Positions 48,710 to 57,859 are shown, counted from the stretch's first letter. The stretch: 64,000 nt of DNA from Nocardioides renjunii (GCF_034661175.1 NZ_CP141058.1:1612001-1676000), one strand, 5' to 3'. Program-made: numbers and translations. Notes: generated by a model from the letters alone, not told the origin.

Positions 48710-50749
48710 TCACCGGCTGCGCGTCACCTGCACGACGGTGGGTCGCGGGCCGCTGAACTGCCCGGCAGCGGGTGCGCCGCCGGCCGGGACGAAGTCGGGG
48801 AAGCGCGACTGCGGCGCGTCCCAGGTCCCGTCCTCACCGGGGTGCTGCACGGCGACGAAGACGGAGCCGTCGCGGTCGTGGACCACGGGTCCGCACGTCT
48901 CGGCCCCCGACGGGACGGCCAGGAACTGCTGGACCCGGCCGCGCTCGGGACCCTCGACCGGCACCTTGAAGAGGCCGTCGCTGACCTTGATGGCGCTGGG
49001 CTGGCCGTCGGTCGAGACCCAGAGGTTGCCCTCGCTGTCGAAGGCGACGTTGTCGGGGCAGGAGATCGGGGAGACGGGCCCGGTCCAGCCGCCGAAGTAG
49101 GTGCCGGCGGAGGCCGCGTCGCCGCAGATCAGCAGCAGGTTCCAGGTGAACTGGTCGACGGTGTGGTCGCCGTCGGCCGGGATCAGCTCCACCACGTGGC
49201 CGTCCTTGTTGAGCGGGCGCGGGTTGGGCTCGGTCGGCCCCTCCTTGCCCACCTTGCCGCGGTCGGTGTTGTTGGTGCAGGCCACGTAGACCCGGCCGCT
49301 GTGCCGGCTCGGCTCGACGTCCTCGGGACGGTCCATCTTGGTGGGCTGCACGGCGTCGGCGGCCAGCCGCGTGTAGACCAGCACCTCCTCGATCGTGAAG
49401 CCGGGCACCATCGACTGGCCGTCGCGGGTGAGGGGGAGCCACTCGCCGGTGCCGTCGCTGACGCCGTCCTCAAGGCCGTCACCGGTGAACCGGGCCACCG
49501 ACAGGTCGCCCTCGCTGAGCAGGCGCAGGTTGTGGCGGCGGGCCCACCAGCTGTTGCCCGGACGGATCCGGTCGCGGGACACGAAGCGGTAGAGGTAGTC
49601 GAAGCGCTCGTCGTCGCCCATGTAGGCCACCACGCGGCCGTCGCGGTTGACGATGACGTTGGCGCCCTCGTGCTTGAAGCGACCCATCGCGGTGTGCTTC
49701 ACGGGCGTGGAGGTCGGGTCGGTCGGGTCGACCTCGACGATCCAGCCGAACCGGTTGGGCTCGTGGACGAAGTCGGGGGAGGTCGCGTCCCAGCGCGGGT
49801 CGAGCGAGCGCCAGTTGCGGGTGTCCTGGGTCGCGGAGAGGCCGTAGCGGGCCTCCTTGGGGTCGGTGCCGGTGGCGCGGAAGTACTGGTTGAAGTTCTC
49901 CTCGCCCGACAGCACCGTGCCCCACGGCGTCGTGCCGCCCGCGCAGTTGTTGATCGTCCCGCGCACGACCCGGCCCGTCGGGTCCTCCTTGGTCGTCAGC
50001 AGCTCCGAGCCGGCGGCGGGACCGTCGACGGCGAAGGGCGTGTCGAGGGTGATCCGGCGGTTCAGCCGGGCCCCGGGGACGTACGTCCACTTCTCGCCGC
50101 GCCGGCGGCGCCTCAGCTCGACCACGGACATGCCGTGTGCCGCCCAGGCCGTGCGGATGACGGTCGCCGGGTCGGTGCCGGGCGGGAACATGATGTTCTC
50201 GTTGGTGTACTCGTGGTTGCACACGAGCAGGGCGCTGGTGCCGGAGCGGCTGGTCTCGATGATGTCGAGGTAGTCGTTGTTGTAGCCGAACTGGCCGGCC
50301 TGCGCCTCGGGGGACTGGCGGGCCTGGTCGAAGGCGGGCGCGCCGCGCAGGATCGGGTCGCCCCAGCGGAGGATCGGGTCCCAGCGGTAGCCAGCCGGCA
50401 CGGTCACGGTGTCGACGGTGACCGCGGCGGGGGCGATGGCCGTGAACGGGAGGCCGTGCGCGCCACCGCCGTGGCCGTTCCCGTGCCCGTGGCCGCCACC
50501 CTTGCCGGGCTTCGCGGCGGCGGGGAGCGCCGGCACCGCGGTGAGGGCGGCGACGGCCACACCCGTGCCGACCACGGAGCGGCGGCTCAGCGCCTGGGCG
50601 GCGACGTCGCGGAAGTAGGACGTCTCGGTGGTGTTGGGGGCGGCCAGGGAGCAGGCGTCACCGCAGCGGAGGTGGCAGGTGACCGCGCTCCGGTTGCCGT
50701 GCGTCTGGCCGGCCATCGGGAGCAGGGTCGGGCTCGTGCGAAGAGTCAT
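48710..50749 (-). CDS. phoX: PhoX-type alkaline phosphatase (DUF839)
   Basis: 679 residues from ATG 50749 (first ATG of the frame at 50797 is an alternative). A twin-arginine signal (A-L-S-R-R-S-V-V-G-T-G) begins about 55 residues in, after a C-x-x-x-C-x-x-x-C leader. A His/Gly linker (GKGGGHGHGNGHGGGAHG) joins it to the beta-propeller with PhoX hallmarks: CNHEYTNENIMFPPG, GTINNCAGGTTPWGTVLSGEEN, EPNRFGWIVEVDP, GRFKHEGANVIV and CPDNVAFDSEGNLWVSTDG. PhoX uses Ca/Fe and releases phosphate outside the cell. It is probably exported by the Tat system encoded 3 kb away or by another copy. Confidence 0.92.
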   Translation of the reverse strand: MTLRTSPTLLPMAGQTHGNRSAVTCHLRCGDACSLAAPNTTETSYFRDVAAQALSRRSVVGTGVAVAALTAVPALPAAAKPGKGGGHGHGNGHGGGAHGLPFTAIAPAAVTVDTVTVPAGYRWDPILRWGDPILRGAPAFDQARQSPEAQAGQFGYNNDYLDIIETSRSGTSALLVCNHEYTNENIMFPPGTDPATVIRTAWAAHGMSVVELRRRRRGEKWTYVPGARLNRRITLDTPFAVDGPAAGSELLTTKEDPTGRVVRGTINNCAGGTTPWGTVLSGEENFNQYFRATGTDPKEARYGLSATQDTRNWRSLDPRWDATSPDFVHEPNRFGWIVEVDPTDPTSTPVKHTAMGRFKHEGANVIVNRDGRVVAYMGDDERFDYLYRFVSRDRIRPGNSWWARRHNLRLLSEGDLSVARFTGDGLEDGVSDGTGEWLPLTRDGQSMVPGFTIEEVLVYTRLAADAVQPTKMDRPEDVEPSRHSGRVYVACTNNTDRGKVGKEGPTEPNPRPLNKDGHVVELIPADGDHTVDQFTWNLLLICGDAASAGTYFGGWTGPVSPISCPDNVAFDSEGNLWVSTDGQPSAIKVSDGLFKVPVEGPERGRVQQFLAVPSGAETCGPVVHDRDGSVFVAVQHPGEDGTWDAPQSRFPDFVPAGGAPAAGQFSGPRPTVVQVTRSR

Positions 50750-50874
50750 GGGGGGACTTTCCGAGGAGAGGTGATCGGACGCCCCGACTCTGGTCATCCC
50801 GGTCGCCGCGCGGAGGGCGGGGAGGTGGACGGTCGGTGAACAGCGGTCGGCCGCTCCGCGAAGCGGCTGCGGGG

Positions 50875-52206
50875 TCAGCGGCGGTGTGGGCCGCGCAGCC
50901 GTACGTCGACCCAGACCAGGCGGTGGTCGCTCGCCGGGAACGGGTAGACGCCCACCAGGCGGCTGAAGAGCGGGTCGCTGGTCGGCAGCCAGTAGACGCC
51001 GGCGCCGCGGACCTGGAGCGTACGGCTGGGCAGGACGTAGTCGGCGCGGAGGTTGCCCGGCCCCCTGCCGACGACGTCGTCGAAGTCGGCGGTGTCCTCG
51101 GCGTCCGGGCCGGTGTGCGTCAGGTTGGCGCCGGCCTGGAGCCGGGCCTGCTCGACGGCGCCCGTGGACGTCGGGTGCGGGTCCTGGACGCGCGGGTGGT
51201 CGAGGAGCTGGTTGATCGCCTCGTCGACCGAGTCGCCGTCGTAGGGGTCGGCGTTCTGGTCTCCGGCAATCACGAAGTGCCGGTGGCGCTCGAGGCCGCC
51301 GCGCCGGCCCTCGTCGTCGTAGATGTAGCCGGCCTGCCGGCCACCGCTGACGTAGTCGGCCCAGAAGCGGATCTCGTCGTGGTTGCGCGTGCCGTTGCGG
51401 TCCTCGGTGTCGTCGAAGGTCGGCGGCGTCGGGTGCGAGACGAGGAAGTGCACGGGCTCGCGACCCGGCACCCGGATCGGCACGTCCCAGTGCGACTTCG
51501 ACGAGAGCCGGAAGACGTCGAGCTCGGCGGGGGAGTACCAGTCCCGCGGCGCGGGCGTGGCGGGGTCGTCCGGGAGCAGCGCCCCGGGCATGTCCTTCCA
51601 GAGGAAGTCCTGGAAGGTGCGGACGTCGTCCGAGGCGATCGGGTACTTGGAGTAGACGACCATCCCGTACTGGCCGGGGAACGTGCCGAAGCCGTACGCG
51701 TCGTTGCCGCCCTCGACGGTCCCGCTGTTGTCGAGGTCGAGGCCGCTCGGGACGCCGGTGTTGACCGGGGCGACGAAGTAATAGGGGTAGTCGACCGGTG
51801 CGGCGCCGTTGTGGCCGACCTCGAGGTAGTTCTCGCGGAACAGCTCGGCCGCCACGCCGCCCTCGACGTAGTCGAACTCGTTGATCAGCAGCACGTCGGG
51901 GTCGGTGCGCTGGATCGTCTCCGCCACGGCGGCGGCCTGCGGGTCGTCGGGCGACGAGAGGTCGCTGACGAGCTCGCCCGCGGTCAGGCGGTTGAGCGAG
52001 GCGTTGAAGGTCGAGAAGCGGAGCTCGGCGTGCTTCGGGCCATGTCCGTTCCCGTGGCCGTGTCCGTGGCCGCCTCCGTGGCTGTGTCCTCCTCGTGGGC
52101 CGCCGGCGGGTCCGGCGGCGGTGGCCGGGACGGCGAGCGCGCCGATCGCGAGGGCGGTGGTGGTGGCCGCGGCGGCCAGGGGCACGAGGGAGGGGCGGGT
52201 GCGCAT
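50875..52206 (-). CDS. Secreted endonuclease/exonuclease/phosphatase-family protein
   Basis: 443 residues. A signal peptide (LAIGALAVPATAAG) is followed by a Gly/His linker (GGHGHGHGNGHGPKH) like that of PhoX. The EEP domain shows RFSTFNASLNRL, DVLLINEFDYVE (metal-binding Glu), FLVSHPTPP, HFVIAGDQNADP and FPASDHRLVWVDVRL, the complete DNase I-like active site. It should hydrolyse phosphodiesters outside the cell, possibly extracellular DNA or lipids. It is 125 bp upstream of phoX on the same strand, suggesting a phosphate-scavenging pair. Confidence 0.92.
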   Translation of the reverse strand: MRTRPSLVPLAAAATTTALAIGALAVPATAAGPAGGPRGGHSHGGGHGHGHGNGHGPKHAELRFSTFNASLNRLTAGELVSDLSSPDDPQAAAVAETIQRTDPDVLLINEFDYVEGGVAAELFRENYLEVGHNGAAPVDYPYYFVAPVNTGVPSGLDLDNSGTVEGGNDAYGFGTFPGQYGMVVYSKYPIASDDVRTFQDFLWKDMPGALLPDDPATPAPRDWYSPAELDVFRLSSKSHWDVPIRVPGREPVHFLVSHPTPPTFDDTEDRNGTRNHDEIRFWADYVSGGRQAGYIYDDEGRRGGLERHRHFVIAGDQNADPYDGDSVDEAINQLLDHPRVQDPHPTSTGAVEQARLQAGANLTHTGPDAEDTADFDDVVGRGPGNLRADYVLPSRTLQVRGAGVYWLPTSDPLFSRLVGVYPFPASDHRLVWVDVRLRGPHRR

Positions 52207-52362
52207 GGGGAGGACCTTCCGAGTGGGGGTCCGGCCAACCTACGACGGGTCGCGAGGGGCCGGGAAGGCGCCGGGGGAGGCGTTGGCGGAGGTCTCACCT
52301 CGTGTTCAGCGGATGGTCACCTGGCGCCTGCGGTCGTGGGTCCGCGAGGCTCCTCGCGACGA

Positions 52363-52411
52363 GGATCGCGGAAGATCCGAGCCATCTGGTGACCCGGATC
52401 TTCCGCGATCC
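52363..52411. repeat. Perfect 17-bp inverted repeat in a divergent promoter region
   Basis: GGATCGCGGAAGATCCG (52363-52379) and its exact complement (52395-52411) flank a 15-nt spacer. A smaller hairpin lies just before it (GCGAGG-ct-CCTCGC, near 52344-52357), and a 12-bp palindrome CCGGATATCCGG follows at 52423-52434. The region 52207-52470 has no gene and separates two divergently transcribed genes, so terminator function would not be expected. It may be an operator or a mobile repeat sequence. Confidence 0.8.
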
Positions 52412-52470
52412 GCCGGCGGTCCCCGGATATCCGGTGACTCCAGAGGCCGGACCCCTGAGATGCTGGCGCC

Positions 52471-53085
52471 GTGATCCCCAGCCCTCGCCGTACGGCGCTG
52501 CTCCTGGTCGGCTGCGTCGTGCTGGGCACGGGCGTGGCGATGCTGCTGGCGGCCGACCTCGGCTCCGACGGCTACTCGACGTTCGTCAACGGCCTCTCCC
52601 TCTCGAGCGGGATCGACTTCTGGATCGTCAACCTCGTCGTCGGGGTGCTGCTGGTCGCGCTCGCGGCCCTGCGGGGCGTCCGCCCGGGCGTCGGCACGGT
52701 GGTGCAGGTCGTGCTGGTCGGTGTGACGGTCTCGGTGGTGCTCGACCTGCTGGCGACGCCCGACGACCTGGTGTGGCGCTGCGTGCTGCTCGCGGCGGCG
52801 TTCCCGGTGCTCGCGGTCGGCATCGCGACCTACCTCGGCAGCCACACCGGGGCGGGGCCGGCCGAGGCCGCGGCGCTCGCCTGGGACCCGCCGGTGCCCT
52901 TCAAGTGGACCTACAGCATCGTGCAGGGCGGGGGTGCGCTGGGCGGCTGGCTGCTGGGTGCGACGGTCGGCGTGGGCACGCTCGCGGTGATCCTGCTCCT
53001 CGGTCCCGCGGTGGAGCTGACGGCCCGGATCCTGTCCCTCGAGATCCACCAGGAGACGGATCCCGCACGCGAGGACGCTGCCTAG
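52471..53085 (+). CDS. YczE/YitT-like membrane protein
   Basis: 204 residues, about five hydrophobic segments. LLLVGCVVLGTGVAMLLAAD and LGSDGYSTFVNGLSLSSGI match the YczE/YitT-family start, where a G-x-G-P/S segment follows the first helix. The family's role is unknown; some members neighbour surfactin and stress genes. GTG 52471. It is followed after 10 bp by a GPP34 gene. Confidence 0.75.
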   Translation: MIPSPRRTALLLVGCVVLGTGVAMLLAADLGSDGYSTFVNGLSLSSGIDFWIVNLVVGVLLVALAALRGVRPGVGTVVQVVLVGVTVSVVLDLLATPDDLVWRCVLLAAAFPVLAVGIATYLGSHTGAGPAEAAALAWDPPVPFKWTYSIVQGGGALGGWLLGATVGVGTLAVILLLGPAVELTARILSLEIHQETDPAREDAA

Positions 53086-53095
53086 GCTGGTCGGC

Positions 53096-53761
53096 ATGCT
53101 GATCGCCGAAGAACTGTTCCTGCTCCTGCGTCGCGACGACGGCAAGGCCGAGAGCGCCACCGCGCAGAACGGCTACGGGCTCGCCGCCGCGGTCGTCACC
53201 GACCTCGTGCTGGCCGAGCGCATCACGCTCAGCGACGACAAGGACCCGCGGATGACCGTGACGGCGCCCCACCCGACCGGCCACCCCGTGCTCGACGCGG
53301 CGCTCGAGCGCCTTTGCGACCGCGACGGGAAGAAGCTGTCGTCGCTGGTCACCGACGGCAGGCTCGCCGCCGTGGAGCCGGTGGCGCTCGCGCTCCGCGA
53401 CGCGGGGGTCGTCGACATCGAGGAGAAGCGGGCGCTCGGGCTGGTGCCGGCGAAGTACCCGGTGCGTGACCCCGAGCCCGAGCGGCGCGTGCGCGAGCGC
53501 CTGCGGACCGTGCTGGCGGGTGGTACGCCGCAGCCGGCGGACGCCACGCTGCTGGCGATCCTGCAGGGGCTGGGCATCGCAGCGAAGGTGCTCGAGGACG
53601 AGGCGGGCGGCCTCGGTCGCAAGGAGCTGAAGGCCCGGATCGAGGACGTCGCCACCCATGTGCAGGCAGGGACGGCGGTGGCGCGGGCGGTCGAGGCCAT
53701 GAACACCGCGATCATGACCGCAGCGATCGTGCCCGTCATCATCTCGACGACCGGGAGCTGA
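53096..53761 (+). CDS. GPP34 (GOLPH3-like) family protein
   Basis: 221 residues. The N-terminus LIAEELFLLLRRDDG and the repeated pattern (NGYGLAAAVVTDLVLAERI, VDIEEKRALGLVPAKYPVRD, LRTVLAGGTPQPADATLLAI) are those of GPP34, which in eukaryotes binds phosphatidylinositol-4-phosphate. In Actinobacteria the function is unknown; homologues lie in developmental and membrane loci. ATG 53096 begins 10 bp after the previous gene, so they are likely co-transcribed. Confidence 0.9.
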   Translation: MLIAEELFLLLRRDDGKAESATAQNGYGLAAAVVTDLVLAERITLSDDKDPRMTVTAPHPTGHPVLDAALERLCDRDGKKLSSLVTDGRLAAVEPVALALRDAGVVDIEEKRALGLVPAKYPVRDPEPERRVRERLRTVLAGGTPQPADATLLAILQGLGIAAKVLEDEAGGLGRKELKARIEDVATHVQAGTAVARAVEAMNTAIMTAAIVPVIISTTGS

Positions 53762-53794
53762 GCCCGGGGCCGGGCTCGAGCCGCCCCGGACGTG

Positions 53795-53841
53795 CGTCGT
53801 GGGGCCGCAGCACACTGCGCAAGGGCTGCGACCCCACGACG
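53795..53841. terminator. 16-bp hairpin between GPP34 and Hsp20 genes
   Basis: CGTCGTGGGGCCGCAG pairs with CTGCGACCCCACGACG with one G-T type mismatch around a 15-nt loop. It lies between convergent genes ending at 53761 and 53851 and can terminate both. Confidence 0.75.
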
Positions 53842-53850
53842 GGAAGTGGG

Positions 53851-54288
53851 TCAGGCGGTCAGCTCGGCCGGCTCGCCGGAGCGGTCGGAGCCGTGCTGGG
53901 CGATCTCGATCTTGCGGGGCTTGGCCTTCTCCGCGACCGGCACGACCAGGCGCAGCACGCCGTCGGCGTACGCCGCCTCGATGCGGTCGAGGTCGAGGTT
54001 GTCGCCGAGCACGAGCTGGCGGCTGAAGGCACCCCTCGGGCGCTCCGAGGCGAGCGCCTCCCAGTCGCCGTTGCGGGCGACGCGCTCGGCGCGCACGGTC
54101 AGCACGTTGCGCTCGACGTCGAGGTCGATGCTGTCGCGGCTCACGCCGGGCAGGTCGAACTCGATGACGAAGCGGTCACCCTCGCGCCAGGCGTCCATCG
54201 GCATCACGGCCGGACGGTTGGTCGTGCCGAGCAGCTGCTGGGTCAGGCGGTCGAGGTCACGGAACGGGTCGGTCGTGCGAAGCAACAT
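53851..54288 (-). CDS. Hsp20/alpha-crystallin small heat shock protein
   Basis: 145 residues. After a short N-terminus ([20 protein letters not shown]) the alpha-crystallin domain shows [48 protein letters not shown] and [20 protein letters not shown], with the C-terminal P-R-K-I-E-I/ anchor. It holds unfolding proteins in solution. It is divergent from a MerR-family gene across a 136-bp region with a 20-bp palindrome, the usual place for autoregulated repression. Confidence 0.94.
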   Translation of the reverse strand: MLLRTTDPFRDLDRLTQQLLGTTNRPAVMPMDAWREGDRFVIEFDLPGVSRDSIDLDVERNVLTVRAERVARNGDWEALASERPRGAFSRQLVLGDNLDLDRIEAAYADGVLRLVVPVAEKAKPRKIEIAQHGSDRSGEPAELTA

Positions 54289-54332
54289 CGTCTCCTCCTT
54301 GGGTCAGCCGGGTGGTCCTCGCGGATCCACGA

Positions 54333-54352
54333 CCTGTATTGCTGGATACAGG
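54333..54352. promoter_or_regulatory. 20-bp palindrome between hsp20 and the MerR-family gene
   Basis: CCTGTAT-tgctgg-ATACAGG is a perfect 7-bp inverted repeat with 6-nt spacer, in the divergent promoter region. It is the best candidate operator for the adjacent MerR-type regulator. It differs from the classic HAIR box (CTTGAGT-N7-ACTCAAG) of actinobacterial HspR, so binding is inferred. Confidence 0.55.
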
Positions 54353-54424
54353 TTTGTTATAGCGCCGGCGTGAGGCATGATCAAGTCCTCAGCAGGATTT
54401 TCTGGTCGCGGCGGAGGAGGTCGG

Positions 54425-54718
54425 ATGACGAGCAGCGACGACGGCGTCTACGCCATCTCGGTGGCCGCCTCCATGGTGTCGATGGAGATCCAGAACCTCC
54501 GCGTCTACGAGCGCCGCGGGCTCCTGACCCCGGGCCGGACCGCCGGCGGCACGCGCCTCTACAGCGCCGACGACGTCGAGCGGCTGGAGCGGATCCGCGA
54601 CCTGCTGGCCGAGGGGCTCAACCTCGCGGGCATCGCCCGGGTGCTGGAGCTCGAGGACGAGGTGTCAGCGCTCCGCGGCGAGCTCGGCGAGCGACCCGAC
54701 GCCGCGGAGTCAGCCTGA
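54425..54718 (+). CDS. MerR-family regulator, HspR-like
   Basis: 97 residues from ATG 54425 (GAGGAGG 4 nt upstream). The N-terminal winged helix starts VYAISVAASMVSMEIQNLRV, then YERRGLLTPGRTAGGTRLYS and DDVERLERIRDLLAEGLN, as in HspR. Divergent position from hsp20 suggests it represses that gene and is released on heat stress. The 3' end overlaps the convergent exonuclease gene by 9 bp. Confidence 0.88.
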   Translation: MTSSDDGVYAISVAASMVSMEIQNLRVYERRGLLTPGRTAGGTRLYSADDVERLERIRDLLAEGLNLAGIARVLELEDEVSALRGELGERPDAAESA

Positions 54719-55720
54719 CGCCGGACGGCTCGTCAGCACCCGGACGGCGAAGTCGGTGGTGAAGTCGTTGTCGAGGAACCCGACCACGCGGGTAACCCGG
54801 TCCAGGTCGAGGGGCAGCAGCCCGCGCGACCCCGGGACGTCGGGCGTGAGCCCGAGGTCGAGGTCGTGCCGCCCCGACATCATCTCGACGTTGAAGTCGT
54901 AGCGCTCGCGCGCGCCGGGCGCGGTGAGGCGGCGTACGACGGTCGCGCCGACGCGACGGCCGCCGGTCTCGGCCGACCAGTCGTCGAGGGCGTCGAGCAG
55001 CGCGTGCCCGCCGTTGTGGTCGATGTCGGCCCAGGCCGCGTCCATCGACCCGGCAACGTCGAGCAGGATCGCCGCCGTCTTCTCGCCGATCCCCTGGACG
55101 CCGGGCAGGTTGTCGCTGGAGTCGCCGCGGAGGGCGGCGAAGGCGAGGTAGTTGGCCGCACGGACGCCGTACATGTTGAACAAGCGCGCCGGGTTGAGCA
55201 TGGGCGAGCCGTGGATGCCGCCGTCGATGAGCCGCAGCACCTGCGTGTGCGGACTGATGTGCGCGAAGGCGTCGCGGTCGGAGGTGATGATCACGCAGTC
55301 CCACCCGTGGGCCTCGGCCCACGTCGCGCCCGAGGCGTTGACGTCGTCGGCCTCGAGGCCCGGTGGCGTCAGCGTCGCCAGGCCGAGGGCGTCGAGGAGG
55401 GCGCCCGCGCGGTCGAGCTGGTCGACGAGCTCGGGGTCCTTCTCGGCGCGGCCGGCCTTGTAGTCGGGATAGGCCTCCCGGCGCACCGAGCCGGTGCGGT
55501 CGTCGAGGCCGAACAGGACGGCGTCGGGAGCGATCGTGTCGATCGACTCGAGGATCTGGCGCAGCATGCCCTGCAGGGCCCAGATCGGCCGGCCGTGGCG
55601 GTCCCGGAGGCCGGTGTGCGCCCGGGCGTGGTGGTTGCGGTGCAGCAGCGATGGTGCGTCGACGACCAGCAGCAGCCTGCGGGGGCGGGAGGCGGCTCGG
55701 GTCAGGGCGGGTCCGGTCAT
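54710..55720 (-). CDS. 5'-3' exonuclease (FEN/PIN fold)
   Basis: 336 residues from ATG 55720. N-terminal PIN-like domain with VDAPSLLHRNHHA, DAVLFGLDDRTGSVRREAYP, YKAGR and GLEADDVNASGATWA; the H3TH motif GDSSDNLPGVQGIGEKTAAI follows. The acidic residues of the two-metal site are intact. It resembles the 5'-nuclease domain of DNA polymerase I and acts on 5' flaps and RNA primers. The last ~100 residues are atypical (RRLTAPGARERYDFNVEMMS) and may bind DNA. Confidence 0.92.
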   Translation of the reverse strand: MTGPALTRAASRPRRLLLVVDAPSLLHRNHHARAHTGLRDRHGRPIWALQGMLRQILESIDTIAPDAVLFGLDDRTGSVRREAYPDYKAGRAEKDPELVDQLDRAGALLDALGLATLTPPGLEADDVNASGATWAEAHGWDCVIITSDRDAFAHISPHTQVLRLIDGGIHGSPMLNPARLFNMYGVRAANYLAFAALRGDSSDNLPGVQGIGEKTAAILLDVAGSMDAAWADIDHNGGHALLDALDDWSAETGGRRVGATVVRRLTAPGARERYDFNVEMMSGRHDLDLGLTPDVPGSRGLLPLDLDRVTRVVGFLDNDFTTDFAVRVLTSRPASG

Positions 55721-55797
55721 GGCGATCAGCCGTAGCCTAGGGGGTCCCTCACCGGGTCCGACCGGTCCCGACCCCCGCACCCCAGGGAGAGCACGCC

Positions 55798-56121
55798 TTG
55801 ATCTTCATCACCGCCAAGTTCGCCGTCCGCCCCGAGCACGCCGACGCGTGGCCCGAGCTGTCCCGGTCGTTCACCGAGGCCACCCGCGCCGAGGAGGGCT
55901 GCCTGTGGTTCGACTGGTCGCGCAGCCTGGACGACCCCGACGAGTACGTCCTCGTGGAGGCGTTCCGCGACGGCGACGCGGGTGCGGCGCACGTCGGCTC
56001 CGAGCACTTCAGGGCGGCGCAGGCCGAGCTGCCGCGCTACCTCGCCGCGACGCCGCGGATCGTCAGCCAGGAGGTCGACCAGGACGGCTGGTCGGAGCTG
56101 GGCGAGATGAAGGTCGACTGA
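55798..56121 (+). CDS. ABM-fold monooxygenase-like protein
   Basis: 107 residues from TTG 55798, the only start near AGGGAGA. The pattern IFITAKFAVRPEHADAWPEL, ATRAEEGCLWFDWSRSLDDP and YVLVEAFRDGDAGAAHVGSE is that of antibiotic biosynthesis monooxygenase/YgiN-like dimeric ferredoxin folds, which act on quinols or reactive carbonyls. Substrate unknown. Confidence 0.85.
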   Translation: MIFITAKFAVRPEHADAWPELSRSFTEATRAEEGCLWFDWSRSLDDPDEYVLVEAFRDGDAGAAHVGSEHFRAAQAELPRYLAATPRIVSQEVDQDGWSELGEMKVD

Positions 56122-56151
56122 CCCGTCCACGGCGGCGGTCCGGCGGGACCG

Positions 56152-56835
56152 TCAGTCGGACACGTCGAGGACGTCGACGACCAGGCGCGGCGGGTCGGCG
56201 AGGCCGAACACGCGGAAGGGCCGCTCGTCCCCCTCGAGCCCGACGAGCACCTGCGTGTAGCCCTCGGACCAGCCGATGACGTGGACGTCGGCGATGTCGC
56301 CGGCCGGCCCGAGGCGTCGCGGGACCTCGAAGGAGCCCTCCTCGGGCAGGCCCGTCCCCGACGCGCTGACGTTGAGGACGCGATCGCCGCCGAGCGCGAC
56401 CGCCTCACCGCTGCCCTCGGCGCGGGCACGCTCGACGTGGTTCACGCCCCAACCCGGGGTGCCGGTGCCGCTGAACTCGAGCACCATCCGGTCGAAGCCG
56501 TCGTGGTCGCCGAGTCGTACGTCCTCGAGCTGGAGGTCCCACTCGCCGGAGGGCCGGGCGTCCTGCGCGTCGCCGGGCGGCCCGAAGGGCGGACCCTCCG
56601 GCGCCGTGGACGGCGACGTGGACGGCGAGGTGGCCTCGGTCGACGGCGACGGTTCCGCCGATGTCGGCGTGCCCGGGTCTGCGGGCTGCGCCGGCGCGGA
56701 CCGCTCGTCCGCCGGGCCGGTCGGCGGGCTGCCGGCGGAGCTCGCCGCGGAGCCGTCGCCCGCGCCGGTCCCGCAGGCCGCCAGCAGGAGTGCGCCGAGC
56801 GTCGCCGACAGTGCCGCGCGGAGTCGTGGGGTCAC
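56152..56835 (-). CDS. Lipoprotein with AMIN-like domain
   Basis: 227 residues from GTG 56835, which overlaps the upstream oxidoreductase stop by 4 nt. A lipobox (LGALLLAAC, C21) is followed by a ~75-residue Ser/Pro/Thr/Glu-rich linker and a C-terminal domain with GFDRMVLEFSGTGTPGWGVN, VLNVSASGTG and RVFGLADPPRLVVDVLDVSD, the AMIN-like pattern, which binds cell-wall or membrane polymers. Surface anchored. Confidence 0.85.
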   Translation of the reverse strand: MTPRLRAALSATLGALLLAACGTGAGDGSAASSAGSPPTGPADERSAPAQPADPGTPTSAEPSPSTEATSPSTSPSTAPEGPPFGPPGDAQDARPSGEWDLQLEDVRLGDHDGFDRMVLEFSGTGTPGWGVNHVERARAEGSGEAVALGGDRVLNVSASGTGLPEEGSFEVPRRLGPAGDIADVHVIGWSEGYTQVLVGLEGDERPFRVFGLADPPRLVVDVLDVSD

Positions 56836-57809
56836 GGTCGCAGCAGGACCTTGCCGCGGCGTCCCGGCTCGGCGCTGGCCCGCGCGGCGTCGGCGATCTC
56901 GTCGAGGCCGAAGACCTCCTCCACCGGCAGCGTCAGCGCGCCGGAGCCGATGCCGGAGACGAGCTCGCCCATCAGCGCGGCGCGCTTCTCCCGCGACATG
57001 GCGGCGAAGACCCTGCTGCCCCAGAAGCCCTTGATCGTGACCTGCTTGAAGATGACGTCCCCCGAGCCGATCTCGAGGGTCGGCGAGGCCATCGCGCCGA
57101 AGACCACCAGCACGCCGTCGTCGGCGAGCAGGGAGACGACGTCGCCCGCGGCGCTGCCGCCGACCGAGTCGACCCCTGCCACGACCGACGAGTCGCCGAC
57201 GACGTCACGGACCCGGTCGCGCCACCCGTCGTCGTCGGTGGCGACCACGCGCTCGATGCCCTGCTCGCGCAGCTCCTCGACGCCGGCGGAGCGACGCACG
57301 AGCCCGAGCACGTGGACCCCGCGGGCGGCGGCGAGCTGGGCGACCAGGCGGCCGACCGCGCCGTTGGCGGCGTTCTGGACGATCCAGTCGCCCTCGGAGA
57401 GGTCGAGGAGGTCCAGCAGCGCGATCGCGCTGAACGGCATCGAGACGAGCTGGCAGGCGGCCTCGTCGCCGATCCCGTCGGGCACCGGCACCAGGCCGGC
57501 CGCCGGGGCCACGATGAGCTCGGCCCAGGCGCCGAAGCTGCCTCCGGTCGCCACCCGCTGGCCGACGGCGAGGTGCTCGACGCCCTCGCCCAGGGCCTCG
57601 ACGACGCCGACGGCCTCGGTGCCAGCACGGGCGGGCATCTCCGGCTTGAAGCCGTAGCTGCCGCGCACGGTCCAGAGGTCGTGGTTGTGGATGGGGGAGA
57701 GCAGGACCCGCACGAGCGCCTGTCCCGGGCCGGGCTCGGGGTCCGGGACCTCCTGGACCGAGAGGACCCGGGCGGGGTCACCGAACTGGGGCTGGACGAG
57801 TGCACGCAT
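56832..57809 (-). CDS. MDR-family quinone oxidoreductase-like dehydrogenase
   Basis: 325 residues from ATG 57809. Medium-chain dehydrogenase: [40 protein letters not shown], and the Rossmann loop [20 protein letters not shown]. The structural-zinc cysteines are absent, as in quinone oxidoreductases/enoyl reductases. Substrate unknown. Translation is coupled to the AMIN lipoprotein gene. It is divergent from the DUF3253 gene. Confidence 0.88.
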   Translation of the reverse strand: MRALVQPQFGDPARVLSVQEVPDPEPGPGQALVRVLLSPIHNHDLWTVRGSYGFKPEMPARAGTEAVGVVEALGEGVEHLAVGQRVATGGSFGAWAELIVAPAAGLVPVPDGIGDEAACQLVSMPFSAIALLDLLDLSEGDWIVQNAANGAVGRLVAQLAAARGVHVLGLVRRSAGVEELREQGIERVVATDDDGWRDRVRDVVGDSSVVAGVDSVGGSAAGDVVSLLADDGVLVVFGAMASPTLEIGSGDVIFKQVTIKGFWGSRVFAAMSREKRAALMGELVSGIGSGALTLPVEEVFGLDEIADAARASAEPGRRGKVLLRP

Positions 57810-57859
57810 GCCGCCAGTCAAACAGGTGGGCGCGCGGACCGGCGAGGCAGACTGGGGGC

